A program made the translations under genes and the position numbers. Source: Acidobacteriaceae bacterium (GTDB lineage Bacteria > Acidobacteriota > Terriglobia > Terriglobales > Acidobacteriaceae). From it: 42,061 nt of DNA. A model generated the notes under the pieces. The model was not told the DNA's origin and ran no database searches. It saw only the letters and a program-made list of their open reading frames with translations. The DNA lies in contig JAOAPG010000130.1 in the NCBI GenBank assembly GCA_025462785.1, positions 1 through 42,061 on the forward strand. The letters are read 5' to 3'. Position 1 is the stretch's first letter. The number at the start of each line of letters is the position of its first letter. Positions 17,274 through 26,041 of the stretch are shown here, one piece after another.

Positions 17274-18113
17274 TCAGTTCTTTTTTTGTGCGAGTACGAT
17301 GTATTGCGAGCCGGTCGAGCGCAGCAGAGGCGTGTTCCGGTCGGCCAAACGCTGTAAAGCGTTGTGTACTCTGATGCCGAAAGAGCCGGACAGCAGTTCG
17401 CGTCGAAACAGCGAAAAAGGCCCAAAACCCAGCGTCATTCCGTCAACCTTCAGGTATCCCGCAGTGTTAAGAATCGCGTCAAACTCTCTGATCGAGCATC
17501 TCTGAGTCCCTGGTCCCCGCTGATTGCGGCGTAAAGTCCGTAGCTTTGTTCTTATAGATGCGTGCAGCGGATTAAGCCTGGGATCCAGGAACTCGTTAAG
17601 TCGCCACCGATTGTCAATATTGGTGATCAGATATCCGTTAGCTCTAGTTGTTCGGGCGATCTCATCGATTGGGCGTTGCAAGGACCTGAGCCATGGCAAT
17701 ACACCGATCGCCAATACAAGGCGGAAGTGACTGCTGGGGCATCCCAGGTGATTAATGTCGGCCGGGTAGACTGTCACACGCTCAGCGACACCACACTCGA
17801 GCGCGCGTGCTCGGGTGAATTCCAGCATCTGGTCAACAGTATCGACAGCGTGGACCCTATAGCCCCGACGTGCTAGTGCGACGCTGACCCTACCAGCGCC
17901 ACATCCAGCATCAAGCACTAGGCTGTCCGGTGGCAGGGATAACTTGTCCACCATAGCCAGGATTATCGCCTCGCGCTGTTGATGGATCACTGAGTAGATA
18001 TCTTTCTTCGAATAGATACTGTCCCATTCGCGGGCAATAGCCTGAAAGTAGGAATCGAGCCGACGTTGCTGCTCGTCGGCGGCTGGCGAATACCTAACTC
18101 GGCTCAGACTCAT
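17274..18113 (-). CDS. SAM-dependent methyltransferase, first gene of the sulfolactate-type operon
   Basis: The start is taken at ATG 18113 (MSLSRVRYSPAADEQ); the open frame extends upstream to 18341 but those residues look noncoding. The 279-residue protein has motif I VLDAGCGAGRVS, an acidic residue in VHAVDTVDQM and later ADINHLG and LAIGVLPWLRSL. A distinctive C-terminus (GFGPFSLFRRELLSGSFGIR, ending LLRSTGSQYIVLAQ) recurs nearly unchanged in the methyltransferase at 40102-40917, so the two are paralogues. The substrate is unknown. The paralogue beside the polysaccharide flippase suggests a glycan or glycan-linked target. Confidence 0.83.
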   Translation of the reverse strand: MSLSRVRYSPAADEQQRRLDSYFQAIAREWDSIYSKKDIYSVIHQQREAIILAMVDKLSLPPDSLVLDAGCGAGRVSVALARRGYRVHAVDTVDQMLEFTRARALECGVAERVTVYPADINHLGCPSSHFRLVLAIGVLPWLRSLQRPIDEIARTTRANGYLITNIDNRWRLNEFLDPRLNPLHASIRTKLRTLRRNQRGPGTQRCSIREFDAILNTAGYLKVDGMTLGFGPFSLFRRELLSGSFGIRVHNALQRLADRNTPLLRSTGSQYIVLAQKKN

Positions 18114-18561
18114 GTCCGTAACGATAGCGCCCCGGGTGCGACGGAACTCTCCCGAGCAAGTGCATAGATTCCTGATTGCGGCGCAGGGAAAATCCCGGAG
18201 CTGTCGAATCAAGGTTTGCCGCCAACCGATTTCCTGGCCAGCGTGCGTGTCAATGGTGGCCTGCGCTTCGCGGGCAGCCATCCACCCTACGACATTGCAT
18301 AAGGCGAGCGCCTTGCTAGCGCTGGGATTGGCTTCGCGCAAAGCAGCAATCGTATCGGGTTTTGGCTCCCGCCTTTTTCAATCACCGTCCACAGCAGGAA
18401 TGGGCGGTAACCTGTTACTGTCCCGCCCGGATACTGAGTAGATCTAAACCCTCTGACCAAGGTCTAAAACCTCAGTGATCTTCTCTCCTGGTCCCCATGA
18501 CCTTATGGTGAAGGCACACCCCCGCTCCCTGGCAGTGGTGAAAAAGGAAATGGAGCTTTTA
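18114..18561. other. Divergent promoter region
   Basis: These 448 bases separate the start of the minus-strand operon from the plus-strand hydrolase. No gene is supported; upstream extensions of both flanking frames fall here but lack start signals. The notable element is the direct repeat at 18443-18473. Confidence 0.45.
18443..18473. repeat. Two-copy direct repeat spaced 20 bases, operator-like
   Basis: TCTAAACCCTC (18443-18453) and TCTAAAACCTC (18463-18473) differ at one base and start exactly 20 bases apart, about two helical turns. They lie between divergent genes, 89 bases before the hydrolase ATG, where a dimeric regulator could bind. This is a pattern only; no matching regulator is adjacent. 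Confidence 0.35.
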
Positions 18562-19842
18562 ATGAAAAAGAGTTTTGGAACCGTAGCATTACTGTGGGTT
18601 GCCGGCATATTTGCAATTACTCTGCAGTCGTACGCACAAAGCACGGCTTTGCCAATGGGCAGTAAACCGATCGAGGCTGCGAATTTTGGCTTTGAGTGCA
18701 TGAGGAACAGCCCCACCTGCGGTTTAAATGGCTCGTGGATTCCGACGATCTCTCAGCCCGGGACGGTGCGCTTGTGGGACACGGGAACCAACTGGGGCCT
18801 GCTGAACCCTTCCAAAGGGAAATATAACTGGAGCGATTTAGATAAATGGCTTGACTTGATTGCTGCACACCAGCCGCGGGCGGCTATGTACACCTTCGGC
18901 CATGTCCCTTGCTGGGAAGCTACCGTTGCCTGCACTAACAACGGCTTTGGTAGCGGCTCGAGTTGGTCCCCAAGTCCACCCACAGACCTGACATCGACCG
19001 GCAGCCCCAGTTTCAACGCTTTCGTGAAAGCGTTGGTGAGCCACTGTTCTCCGGCCGGCCACTGTGTCAAGGACTACATCAAATATTGGGAGCTGTGGAA
19101 CGAAGCCAACAGCCCATACTACTGGAGTGGCAAGGTAGCGCAGTTGTACAATCTCTTTAAGCCTGTGATCCCGATCATCCGTAACAACGTTCCTGGCGCG
19201 ATCGTCTCGACTCCTCCCGTGTCCGGCGGCAATACCAGCTGGATGACCAGCTGGATGCAGCAGGAGAACAGCAACGGTAGGCTCTCCGACTATTATGGTT
19301 TCCACGTCTATCTCCAGGACACCGCGCCCGAGACCCGAATGAACATGGTTCGGTCCATGGTCGCCACCAAGAACAACAATGGATGGACCACCAAACCATG
19401 GATGAATACGGAGTCGGCTTTCTACAGCAACAGGTATACCTGCTCTACGAGCTACAGCAGCGCCCAGTGCCAAAGCGAGGTCGTGAGATGGTACATCTTA
19501 CAACTAGCGTATCAGGGAGGCGCGGGTGGTGCCTTCCAGGTGAACTGGTATGACTGGGACAGCCTCGAGAGCGGTGGCTATGACACGTACTATCACGGGA
19601 TGATGCAGTGGTTGGTAGGCGCGACGTTCACAGCCTCATGCACGAATAACAACACGGTGTGGAGCTGCCCGCTCAAGGAGCGTAACGGTAAGACTGCACT
19701 GATTGTTTGGAATACGGCCGGCAAAAGTACTTACACTCCACCGACTCAATACGTTGACTACAAGGACCTCACGGGCACGACTACATCAATATCGGCCCTT
19801 GAAGCGACGACAATTGGGTTATTCCCAATCATGTTCGAATAA
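18562..19842 (+). CDS. Secreted clan GH-A-like glycoside hydrolase
   Basis: Start ATG 18562 is chosen because GGAG lies six bases upstream and a signal peptide (MKKSFGTVALLWVAGIFAIT...YAQS) follows at once. The 426-residue protein has YWELWNEAN, with E181 the likely acid/base, and PWMNTESAF, with E284 the likely nucleophile, typical of clan GH-A (GH39/GH5-like). About eight cysteines suggest disulfides in the exported form. It is a close paralogue of the hydrolase at 33646-35064 (shared HCSPAGHCVKDYIKY block) and more distantly of the broken gene at 26042-27042. It is the only plus-strand gene among the polysaccharide genes. A role in cutting or trimming the local exopolysaccharide is inferred. 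Confidence 0.85.
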   Translation: MKKSFGTVALLWVAGIFAITLQSYAQSTALPMGSKPIEAANFGFECMRNSPTCGLNGSWIPTISQPGTVRLWDTGTNWGLLNPSKGKYNWSDLDKWLDLIAAHQPRAAMYTFGHVPCWEATVACTNNGFGSGSSWSPSPPTDLTSTGSPSFNAFVKALVSHCSPAGHCVKDYIKYWELWNEANSPYYWSGKVAQLYNLFKPVIPIIRNNVPGAIVSTPPVSGGNTSWMTSWMQQENSNGRLSDYYGFHVYLQDTAPETRMNMVRSMVATKNNNGWTTKPWMNTESAFYSNRYTCSTSYSSAQCQSEVVRWYILQLAYQGGAGGAFQVNWYDWDSLESGGYDTYYHGMMQWLVGATFTASCTNNNTVWSCPLKERNGKTALIVWNTAGKSTYTPPTQYVDYKDLTGTTTSISALEATTIGLFPIMFE

Positions 19843-19877
19843 TACGGCCGGATCTCAGTTCAAGAAGCAGATCTCGT

Positions 19878-21314
19878 TCATTCTTCCGTAGCAAATTGCA
19901 ACGGAACTCTTTGTCGCGCTGTCCTGATGACAGCGCGATTTTTTTTGCTCTTTAGTTTCAGGGCTGCCACGTAGGTGCGCCGCGCAAAGTGATATACGCT
20001 GGAATCCGGATCAAACGAGCCCCGGATCAGTTCCTTAGCCAGCGACTCAATGCGGGCGCGTAGGAACTCAAAAGGGGCGCGCTGCCGGTAGTTGGTGAAG
20101 TACGCTTCGAGTTCCTCTTTGCTCTTGGCACGACCATTGTCCGCGTATTTCGCCACGTAAGGGGTGAAGTCCGGGTACAACCCCGTTTTGCTGAAACTGC
20201 CGTGCAGCGTGGTTTTCATGAAGTTTCCGATCAGCAGGTCATCGAAAATCTCCCAATGAATCGCGGTCATGAGCGAATGTCGCGGCACCTCAAACGTGAT
20301 TGCCCGGTGGAACTTGCGGCTAGAGAGTTCTACGATGTGGTCTTTTTTACCCACGCGAAAGTTCAAAAAATCAAAGTGGCCGCTGAGATGTTCGATTGCC
20401 CGGAAGTAGCGCGTAATCTTCTGTACGTCCACAGCATCAAGCTGCTCTTCCCAATCATCGCCAAACTCGGCCGGTGAACGGATACTGCGGGACCGCTCCG
20501 GTGGTGCGAGCGAAACGTAAGTGTCATTCGCGCAATCGTAACGGATGAAGGCCGGCAGCAGCTCGGAGGTTTTTGAGTCAAAACCGAAGGGATAATCGGA
20601 AAGTTTCGTCGTATACTCCTCGGCCCAGACGCTGTCCTCCCGCTGATAGCGGTGCATTGAGCTGAACGGGATGAAGTAGCGTGTAGGGAACATTGCGAGC
20701 TGAAACGCGATCTGCTTGCCCACAGGGAGTTTCTTCGCCGCCGGCGGAGGTATTCGTTGCCCCTGCTCGTCGAAGCAGTTGATCATGTCGGCATCACCGA
20801 ACCCCGACAAGTGCAGAAGAAATGATGTCTTGTACTGGGTGATAGTATTGCGTACGAACGGGCCCCAGCCGCGGTCGCTGGTGTCATTTAAATCGGCCAG
20901 CAGCCGGCCATTGACATCGATCAGCAGAATGCCGTCCTGATAATAGTCGGCAATACAAAGTACGCGGATGCGGTCCGAAAGTTTGTACCAAGTTCGATCC
21001 TGCATTACCTGGACTCTGTAGCCTTCTTGCTTGAGGTCGGCAGCAATCCGTCCACCTACGTGGTTCGGGAGCAGAATGGTTTTGTCGCGCAGCATTGGGA
21101 GAGAGTCACGGCTTAGGTGGTCAGGGTGCCCGTGAGAAATCCAGGCATACTGCGCCTTCGCGATCGATTGCAGTTGCTCCTCCGGGATTTCATGGGAGAA
21201 AATCCAACTGCCGAAGTAAGCGCTTCCTGCGATCCACGGGTCGGTAATTAACACGGGAACTTGATCATGGCAGATGAGGGTTGCGTTTCCAATGGTTTCG
21301 AAACCGATTTCCAT
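19878..21314 (-). CDS. MBL-fold metallohydrolase
   Basis: Start ATG 21314 (MEIGFETIGNATLICHD) is preferred over a TTG six bases upstream. The 478-residue protein has the metallo-beta-lactamase motif SHGHPDH (H61, H63, D65, H66) followed by further beta strands (LLIDVNGRLLADLND) and a long C-terminal region of its own. N-terminal strands with a bound-metal layout recall UlaG-like and CMP-Neu5Ac hydroxylase-like MBL proteins. No Rieske CxH...CxxH pair is seen, so it is not a complete hydroxylase. No signal peptide is seen, so it is probably cytoplasmic. Function is unassigned. Its 3' end contains the terminator of the convergent hydrolase gene. Confidence 0.8.
   Translation of the reverse strand: MEIGFETIGNATLICHDQVPVLITDPWIAGSAYFGSWIFSHEIPEEQLQSIAKAQYAWISHGHPDHLSRDSLPMLRDKTILLPNHVGGRIAADLKQEGYRVQVMQDRTWYKLSDRIRVLCIADYYQDGILLIDVNGRLLADLNDTSDRGWGPFVRNTITQYKTSFLLHLSGFGDADMINCFDEQGQRIPPPAAKKLPVGKQIAFQLAMFPTRYFIPFSSMHRYQREDSVWAEEYTTKLSDYPFGFDSKTSELLPAFIRYDCANDTYVSLAPPERSRSIRSPAEFGDDWEEQLDAVDVQKITRYFRAIEHLSGHFDFLNFRVGKKDHIVELSSRKFHRAITFEVPRHSLMTAIHWEIFDDLLIGNFMKTTLHGSFSKTGLYPDFTPYVAKYADNGRAKSKEELEAYFTNYRQRAPFEFLRARIESLAKELIRGSFDPDSSVYHFARRTYVAALKLKSKKNRAVIRTARQRVPLQFATEE
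19915..19946 (+). terminator. Intrinsic terminator of the plus-strand hydrolase, inside the convergent gene
   Basis: CGCGCTGTC (19915-19923) and GACAGCGCG (19929-19937) form a perfect 9-base stem with a 5-base loop, followed by T residues from 19939 to 19946. It lies 73 bases after the hydrolase stop. The same bases encode the basic tail KKNRAVIRTARQR of the convergent MBL-fold protein. Confidence 0.88.
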
Positions 21315-21473
21315 TCTCAATTTACCTTTTTGGCTGGTGCGCGGGTCGAATGGCCAATGATTACTGAGGCCAGCAGAACTCGCGCGTTTGAATCTGGCTT
21401 AGCTTTGGATTGGCAGCAAACAACCAGTGTCTTCAGAATGCCGCAAAACATGAGAGAGGAGGGCATGCCGGCA

Positions 21474-23006
21474 TTATTGGCACGACGCGAACTTAAAAGA
21501 AGCAATCCGTGTGTGCCAGTTGTTGGTTCCGTTGCTGACTAGGTACTCATTTGTGTACCAGAAGGTGCAGTCGTCTGTGGGATCAACAAACATGCTCGTA
21601 TAGTCGCCCCAGCGATTGCTGTTTGTCTGTGAACCATTGCCCTGGATAATTGTCTTTTCGGCCTCCATCGTTCCCAACGTGTCGGAAGGTACCCGTCCGG
21701 TATTGCAAATGGCCGGATGCATCGAGGAACTGGAGACGCTGTAGCCCACGGCGATATCGCCCAGCTTGTCCATTGCTATGCTGCCCATCCAGCGATAATT
21801 CGAGTCTGGACGAAATGTACCTTGCTGATACACAAACGGAGCGGAACCAGGACTGCGAATCTCGTACCAGCGAATAGCAGAGGGAGACCCCACGGAGTGG
21901 GTGACCACAATGGATTCATGCCCGTCACTGAAATGGCGGTAAGCCAAGCGGTACATCAGCCGGTCGCCAAGCGAATCAAGTTTCTGTTGCGTGGTGGATT
22001 GCGGGATGCAGACTCCTCCCGCACAAGCCTCCGAAAATCCCGCTACAGAGATGTTGGCGGGCCCGGTAAGGGTCGAATTCGAGGGCGTAGCGAAGTCGAC
22101 ATGGAACTTCCAGACGCCGAGCGAATTGGATCCAAAGTTCATGAAGTAATTGGGCGAGCCGCTGGGAGGAGCGATGCTGCCGTCTAAGTCGGACGGCAAC
22201 GGGTTGAGGTACTGCGACGGAAACTGAAAGCAGACCGCGATCGCCGCTAACCCGCTCAACATATTGCCCCTCTGGAGAGCACATGCATAGGCGTATAGGA
22301 ACGCGCCCGTGTTCGGATCCTGTTCATTATTAGATAAGTAATATGCGTCAGGCCACACACCCAGCTTGGGGTAATCAGGAAATTCGTTCGGCAGTTGAAA
22401 GGAGTAACGGTAGTACCCGCCGGTTGCGTCCGAGGTTTTAGATACCGCGACGCATTGATACCACGGGCCGCTGGAAGAAGCGGCAGCATGACGACTAATA
22501 ATCCAGCGATTGGCCGGTTTGTCGTACTCAATCGTACCGTCCCCCGGGTTGGTCGTTGCGCATGGACCGCTGAAGCCCTTAAACACGCTGTTCCCCGCGG
22601 CTGGACCGTATAGCAGCGTACCCGTTTTTGAATAGACGGCAAACCTGGCGTTAACCCATTCGACGATTTGCGTCGTGCCGACGGCGGCGTTTGGGTCAGG
22701 CACAGACCAGACGCCGTTGTCAGCGATCCCCTCAAAGTTAGCTCCCGAGGTCGTACTTACTGCCGCCGTGGCGCTTGTCTGCACTACAGTATCCCGCCCA
22801 TTCGATCTTGGGGGCCCACCGTGATGTTCGCGAATGGGAAACGGAGGGCCAGCGTCGCGGAGCGGCGGGATGTGTGATAACGACGGAAGATCATCGTGCT
22901 CGACCTCGTAGATGACGATTGGCTCAGAAGAATTCTGGGCCGAGAAATATGCGCCTGCCAAAAAAAATACAATCAGCGCGGCTAGCCTTACAACTTTCTC
23001 GATCAT
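21474..23006 (-). CDS. Large secreted protein of unknown function
   Basis: Start ATG 23006 is chosen (AGGAG about ten bases upstream); a GTG at 23015 is too close to that site. The 510-residue protein has a signal peptide (MIEKVVRLAALIVFFLAGAY). Its body is rich in aromatic, glycine and asparagine residues, with repeated beta-strand patterns such as GVWSVPDPNAAVGTTQIVEW, NRWIISRHAAASSSGPW and YRWMGSIAMDKLGDIAVGYS. This suggests a beta-propeller or sialidase-like fold. No catalytic motif is recognised. It lies in a run of exported proteins (oxidase, HAF protein) on the same strand, with 105 bases between it and the HAF gene. Confidence 0.7.
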   Translation of the reverse strand: MIEKVVRLAALIVFFLAGAYFSAQNSSEPIVIYEVEHDDLPSLSHIPPLRDAGPPFPIREHHGGPPRSNGRDTVVQTSATAAVSTTSGANFEGIADNGVWSVPDPNAAVGTTQIVEWVNARFAVYSKTGTLLYGPAAGNSVFKGFSGPCATTNPGDGTIEYDKPANRWIISRHAAASSSGPWYQCVAVSKTSDATGGYYRYSFQLPNEFPDYPKLGVWPDAYYLSNNEQDPNTGAFLYAYACALQRGNMLSGLAAIAVCFQFPSQYLNPLPSDLDGSIAPPSGSPNYFMNFGSNSLGVWKFHVDFATPSNSTLTGPANISVAGFSEACAGGVCIPQSTTQQKLDSLGDRLMYRLAYRHFSDGHESIVVTHSVGSPSAIRWYEIRSPGSAPFVYQQGTFRPDSNYRWMGSIAMDKLGDIAVGYSVSSSSMHPAICNTGRVPSDTLGTMEAEKTIIQGNGSQTNSNRWGDYTSMFVDPTDDCTFWYTNEYLVSNGTNNWHTRIASFKFASCQ

Positions 23007-23111
23007 GACTTCCACACTCCTGGTTTTGGTTCTTAAAGAGAGTTCCGCGATGCGTTTGTAGGATGCATTTATGTACGTGTTGCTGGATGTGCTTCATATG
23101 CCAATCAATGC

Positions 23112-24167
23112 TTAATGTGTTGGGGTCAGCAGAAAAGCGTGTGTCGGTCCGGCATGAGGCGGCTCGTCAGGGTCCGCCACGTGGGCCAGATCCGCTCCAA
23201 CCAGGCCGATGGCGACGATCTGTCCGCGATCGTTAACGCCCATCCCTCGTATTAGGACCACTTGGTTCGGCGGAATCAGCGTGTTCAGGTCCTGCATTCC
23301 TGTCGTGCTCGACCACACAAAGGCGCGCGGGCCGAGGTTTGTAGTAGCAACTCCGACCACTTGTCCCGAATTGCTGACATCCAGGGCCTCGCTGAAATTG
23401 CCGCTGGGGAGCGTGCCCAGGAATTGCATCGTGCCATTCGCCCAGAGAAACGCGTGCGTGCTTGCAGCGTTTGAGGAAGAACCCACAACCTGACCGGAGT
23501 TGCTGATTTTAAGTGCGCGACTCTCGGAATCGCCGGCAAGAGCGCCCAAATTCTGCATGCCGGATGCCGCCGACCACAAGAATGCGCGCCTGCCCGAAGG
23601 GGAGTCCGAGATACCCACAACCTGACCGGCGTTGTTGATGCCGTACGCCTCGCTGAAACCACCTCCAGGCAGGGTACCGAGATTGCGGATGCCCGCAGTC
23701 TGGATCCAAAGAACTGCGTGATGTCCGCCCGTGCCCCCGGAATACCCGGCTACTTGACCGGGGTCGTTGATGGCGTAAGCCACACTGCTGCTGTCGCCGG
23801 GGAGGGTGCCGAGGTCTTTCATGTTCCCATTCCAGAGGAAAGCGTGCACACTCGTGGCGGTGTTGGCTTGTCCAACTACCTGCCCGGCATGGTTGACGGA
23901 AAACGCAGCGCTGTAATCACCACCTGGGAGGAATCCGAGACTCTGGATCCTCCCATTCGTCCACAAAACCGCCTGGTTTTCATCTTGTGGAACGCCGGAG
24001 ACGCCTGCTCCTTGCGCGTTGAAGTTAACGCTGCGAACGATGCTGCTCCCTTCGGATAGGGAACCCAGGTCGCTAAGCGAGTATGTGACGGTCTGCGCAT
24101 AGAGCGGCTGCGCGATCCACACGGCGATTGAACAGAACGGGATGAGTATCGTGACAGGCATATTCAT
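23112..24167 (-). CDS. HAF-repeat extracellular protein
   Basis: The 351-residue protein has AGGAG six bases before ATG 24167 and a signal peptide ending near LYAQ (residue 24). The mature part consists of about six to seven repeats of roughly 40 residues with the pattern LGTLPGG-x-S-x-A-x-x-I-N-x-x-GQVVG...HAFLW, for example LGTLPGGGFSEAYGINNAGQ. This is the HAF repeat, a presumed beta-propeller or solenoid blade found in exported proteins. It lacks a C-terminal PEP-CTERM or other sorting signal; the chain ends at HAFLLTPTH. The function of HAF proteins is unknown. It is 34 bases downstream of the copper oxidase gene, so they may be co-transcribed. Confidence 0.88.
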   Translation of the reverse strand: MNMPVTILIPFCSIAVWIAQPLYAQTVTYSLSDLGSLSEGSSIVRSVNFNAQGAGVSGVPQDENQAVLWTNGRIQSLGFLPGGDYSAAFSVNHAGQVVGQANTATSVHAFLWNGNMKDLGTLPGDSSSVAYAINDPGQVAGYSGGTGGHHAVLWIQTAGIRNLGTLPGGGFSEAYGINNAGQVVGISDSPSGRRAFLWSAASGMQNLGALAGDSESRALKISNSGQVVGSSSNAASTHAFLWANGTMQFLGTLPSGNFSEALDVSNSGQVVGVATTNLGPRAFVWSSTTGMQDLNTLIPPNQVVLIRGMGVNDRGQIVAIGLVGADLAHVADPDEPPHAGPTHAFLLTPTH

Positions 24168-24201
24168 TGTGAGCTCCTGTACCTCTATGGACTTGCGGCG
24201 A

Positions 24202-25692
24202 TTAGCCGATGTGCACGATCGCGGCTACCGAGGGCCTGCCATTGTTCAATATGAACACCATGTAATAACCGGGAGGAGCGATGTTCGCGTTAGCCGGAGC
24301 AGTAACATTGAGTCCAGCAGCGCCCGTAGCGCTCGTTCCGGGCGTGAAGGTCAGACGCATAAAGCGCTGTTGCATGTTGAAGGAGTGAGTGACGGAACTG
24401 AGTCCGATCCAACTGACCTGCGTGATTGCAGGGGCGTCGGGCGTTGCAATGAAAAACTTCTGTCCGTACGTTACTGTGCTCGGTGCTGCGGCGATCGTCG
24501 GCCGGGTGCCTTGGAACAAGTACGGAGGTGAGTAGACCTCCGCAGTGGTAGCTGACACCTCACCGCCGGCAGAGAGCACCCTGGCGTCCGGCAACAAGAC
24601 GGCAGTGGAATGGTAGCCGCGATACACGGTGAGACTGGCTACAACTGTCCACCTGCCCATCGCCGGGTCCCAAATTTCCGCCGGTAAAACCGGAAGGGAA
24701 CTGTTGTCGAAACCAGTTCCGCTGCTCCCGCCAGTTACCAGGACCTTGCCGTCGGCCAGAATAGTTGCGTTGTGCTGCCGGCGTGGGTAATTCATCGACC
24801 CGGTGTACTGCCAATGCGGGCTTGACTGATTGAGGTCAATAACCTCAGCGGTCTTGGTCGGCGGATTGTGTCCGCCGGCGATGAGAACTTTGCCCACGTC
24901 GTACATCACAGCCGGGCCGTAATCGCGACTGCTGCCGAAATTCGTTTGTGCTACGAACGCCCATGAGCCGGTGCCTGCGGTGTTCAGATATTTCGTCTGC
25001 GCATATGGACCGGCGAGAAATACGCGGCCATTAGGCGCAAGCATCATGCGTGGATACACGGGTAAAACCACTTCAGCAGTGGTCAAATCCCGCCATGCTC
25101 CGGTCGCCTGCTGCCATATCTCTGGCAGCGGATCATTGCCTGTTGTCGAATCAATCTGGCCGGAGATGACCAGGACGTCACCGTTCGCCAAAGTAACGTT
25201 GGTCGGATACCAGCGGCCCGCATTCATGTTCGATAGCTCCGTCCAGGCATTAGCAACCGGGTCGAAGATAGCCGCGTTCCGTACGCCACACCCAGAGCCG
25301 CAGCCGCCAAGGCCACCAGCCCAGAGAATAGTGCCGTTGGGGAGAAAGGAGTGACCACCGCAAAAGATGTTGAAGCTGGCGGGTGTCGCAGGAGTAATCG
25401 CAGCAGTCGCAGGGTTCCAGAACTGGGGAATGTCTCCCAGTGAAAACGACGCGGAAAACAGTACCTGCCCCGTCTTCGGCAGGAAATGCAAATGAACTCC
25501 CTTGTAAGGCCAGCTTTGCTGTGCTGAGAACTGTCCAGTCACAGAAGCCTGACCCTGCACAACGCAGCTGCAGGCGATGAGGAGCACGGCAACAATAATC
25601 GCCGACATCACATTGGCGCTGACGCAGCGGATGAACTGTTTTGTCGAGCTGGCTTTCCTTTGTTGCTGCATTTTGCTTGAAGAGGGCCACAT
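24202..25692 (-). CDS. Secreted copper-radical oxidase (galactose/glyoxal oxidase type, AA5-like)
   Basis: The 496-residue protein has an N-terminal membrane-crossing signal (about 27-45), kelch-like repeats (for example GDVLVISGQ, GKVLVTGG) and a C-terminal DUF1929-type domain. All active-site residues of copper-radical oxidases are visible: the cross-linked pair Cys111 (in FCGGHSF) and Tyr162 (in GRWYP), Tyr360-His361 (in RGYHST) and His436 (in VTHSFNMQQR). Such enzymes oxidise primary alcohols or aldehydes to give hydrogen peroxide; Streptomyces GlxA acts on a cell-surface glycan. Placement in a polysaccharide locus suggests glycan oxidation or cross-linking. The start at 25692 is followed by an alternative ATG at 25671. 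Confidence 0.88.
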   Translation of the reverse strand: MWPSSSKMQQQRKASSTKQFIRCVSANVMSAIIVAVLLIACSCVVQGQASVTGQFSAQQSWPYKGVHLHFLPKTGQVLFSASFSLGDIPQFWNPATAAITPATPASFNIFCGGHSFLPNGTILWAGGLGGCGSGCGVRNAAIFDPVANAWTELSNMNAGRWYPTNVTLANGDVLVISGQIDSTTGNDPLPEIWQQATGAWRDLTTAEVVLPVYPRMMLAPNGRVFLAGPYAQTKYLNTAGTGSWAFVAQTNFGSSRDYGPAVMYDVGKVLIAGGHNPPTKTAEVIDLNQSSPHWQYTGSMNYPRRQHNATILADGKVLVTGGSSGTGFDNSSLPVLPAEIWDPAMGRWTVVASLTVYRGYHSTAVLLPDARVLSAGGEVSATTAEVYSPPYLFQGTRPTIAAAPSTVTYGQKFFIATPDAPAITQVSWIGLSSVTHSFNMQQRFMRLTFTPGTSATGAAGLNVTAPANANIAPPGYYMVFILNNGRPSVAAIVHIG

Positions 25693-25813
25693 GGGAACAC
25701 CATTCCCTTGGAGGTAAAGATAGCGATGGCAATCAGAGTTTGATCAGCCGCCGTTAGTTCGTGCAGGCGCTTGATCTCGGCACAACAAATTCGGTCAGGT
25801 CCACAATCGTTTC

Positions 25814-25999
25814 TCATTGGACAGTGAGCGTGATGGTGGTGGCATGCCCCGGAGTGCCGGAGCTTGAAGTTGCGTCGATGATGATCTCGTAGGTCCCGGC
25901 AGCCGCGGTCACTCCGTTTCTGCCTGCCCCCTCGTTCCCGCCGCAGGACGTGAACAGAAACACTATGACACACAGGAAAATATGGCTCGCAAGGAACAC
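25814..25999 (-). CDS. Possible small lipoprotein with Ig-like tail
   Basis: A 61-residue frame from GTG 25999 reads MFLASHIFLCVIVFLFTSCG, a plausible lipoprotein signal with Cys at about residue 19. It ends in GTYEIIIDATSSS...HATTITLTVQ, which resembles the last strands of bacterial Ig-like domains common in acidobacterial surface proteins. There is no clear ribosome-binding site and it directly follows the broken hydrolase. It may be a decayed tail of a larger protein rather than a gene. Confidence 0.4.
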   Translation of the reverse strand: MFLASHIFLCVIVFLFTSCGGNEGAGRNGVTAAAGTYEIIIDATSSSGTPGHATTITLTVQ

Positions 26000-26041
26000 G
26001 ATCGTCGACTTGCGATTACATCTCCTGCTGGTCGCGCCAGC

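Noticed and set aside
18113-18341. N-terminal extension of the first methyltransferase
   Set aside because: The paralogue at 40.1 kb lacks it, it has no fold signal, and ATG 18113 gives the family length.
23112-24167. Apparent DNA-level repeats of about 120 bases
   Set aside because: They are explained by the HAF protein repeats encoded here, not by a mobile or CRISPR repeat.
21474-24167. PEP-CTERM sorting signals on the exported proteins
   Set aside because: I looked because of the exosortase-type ATPase relative. None of the C-termini has the PEP, helix and basic tail pattern.
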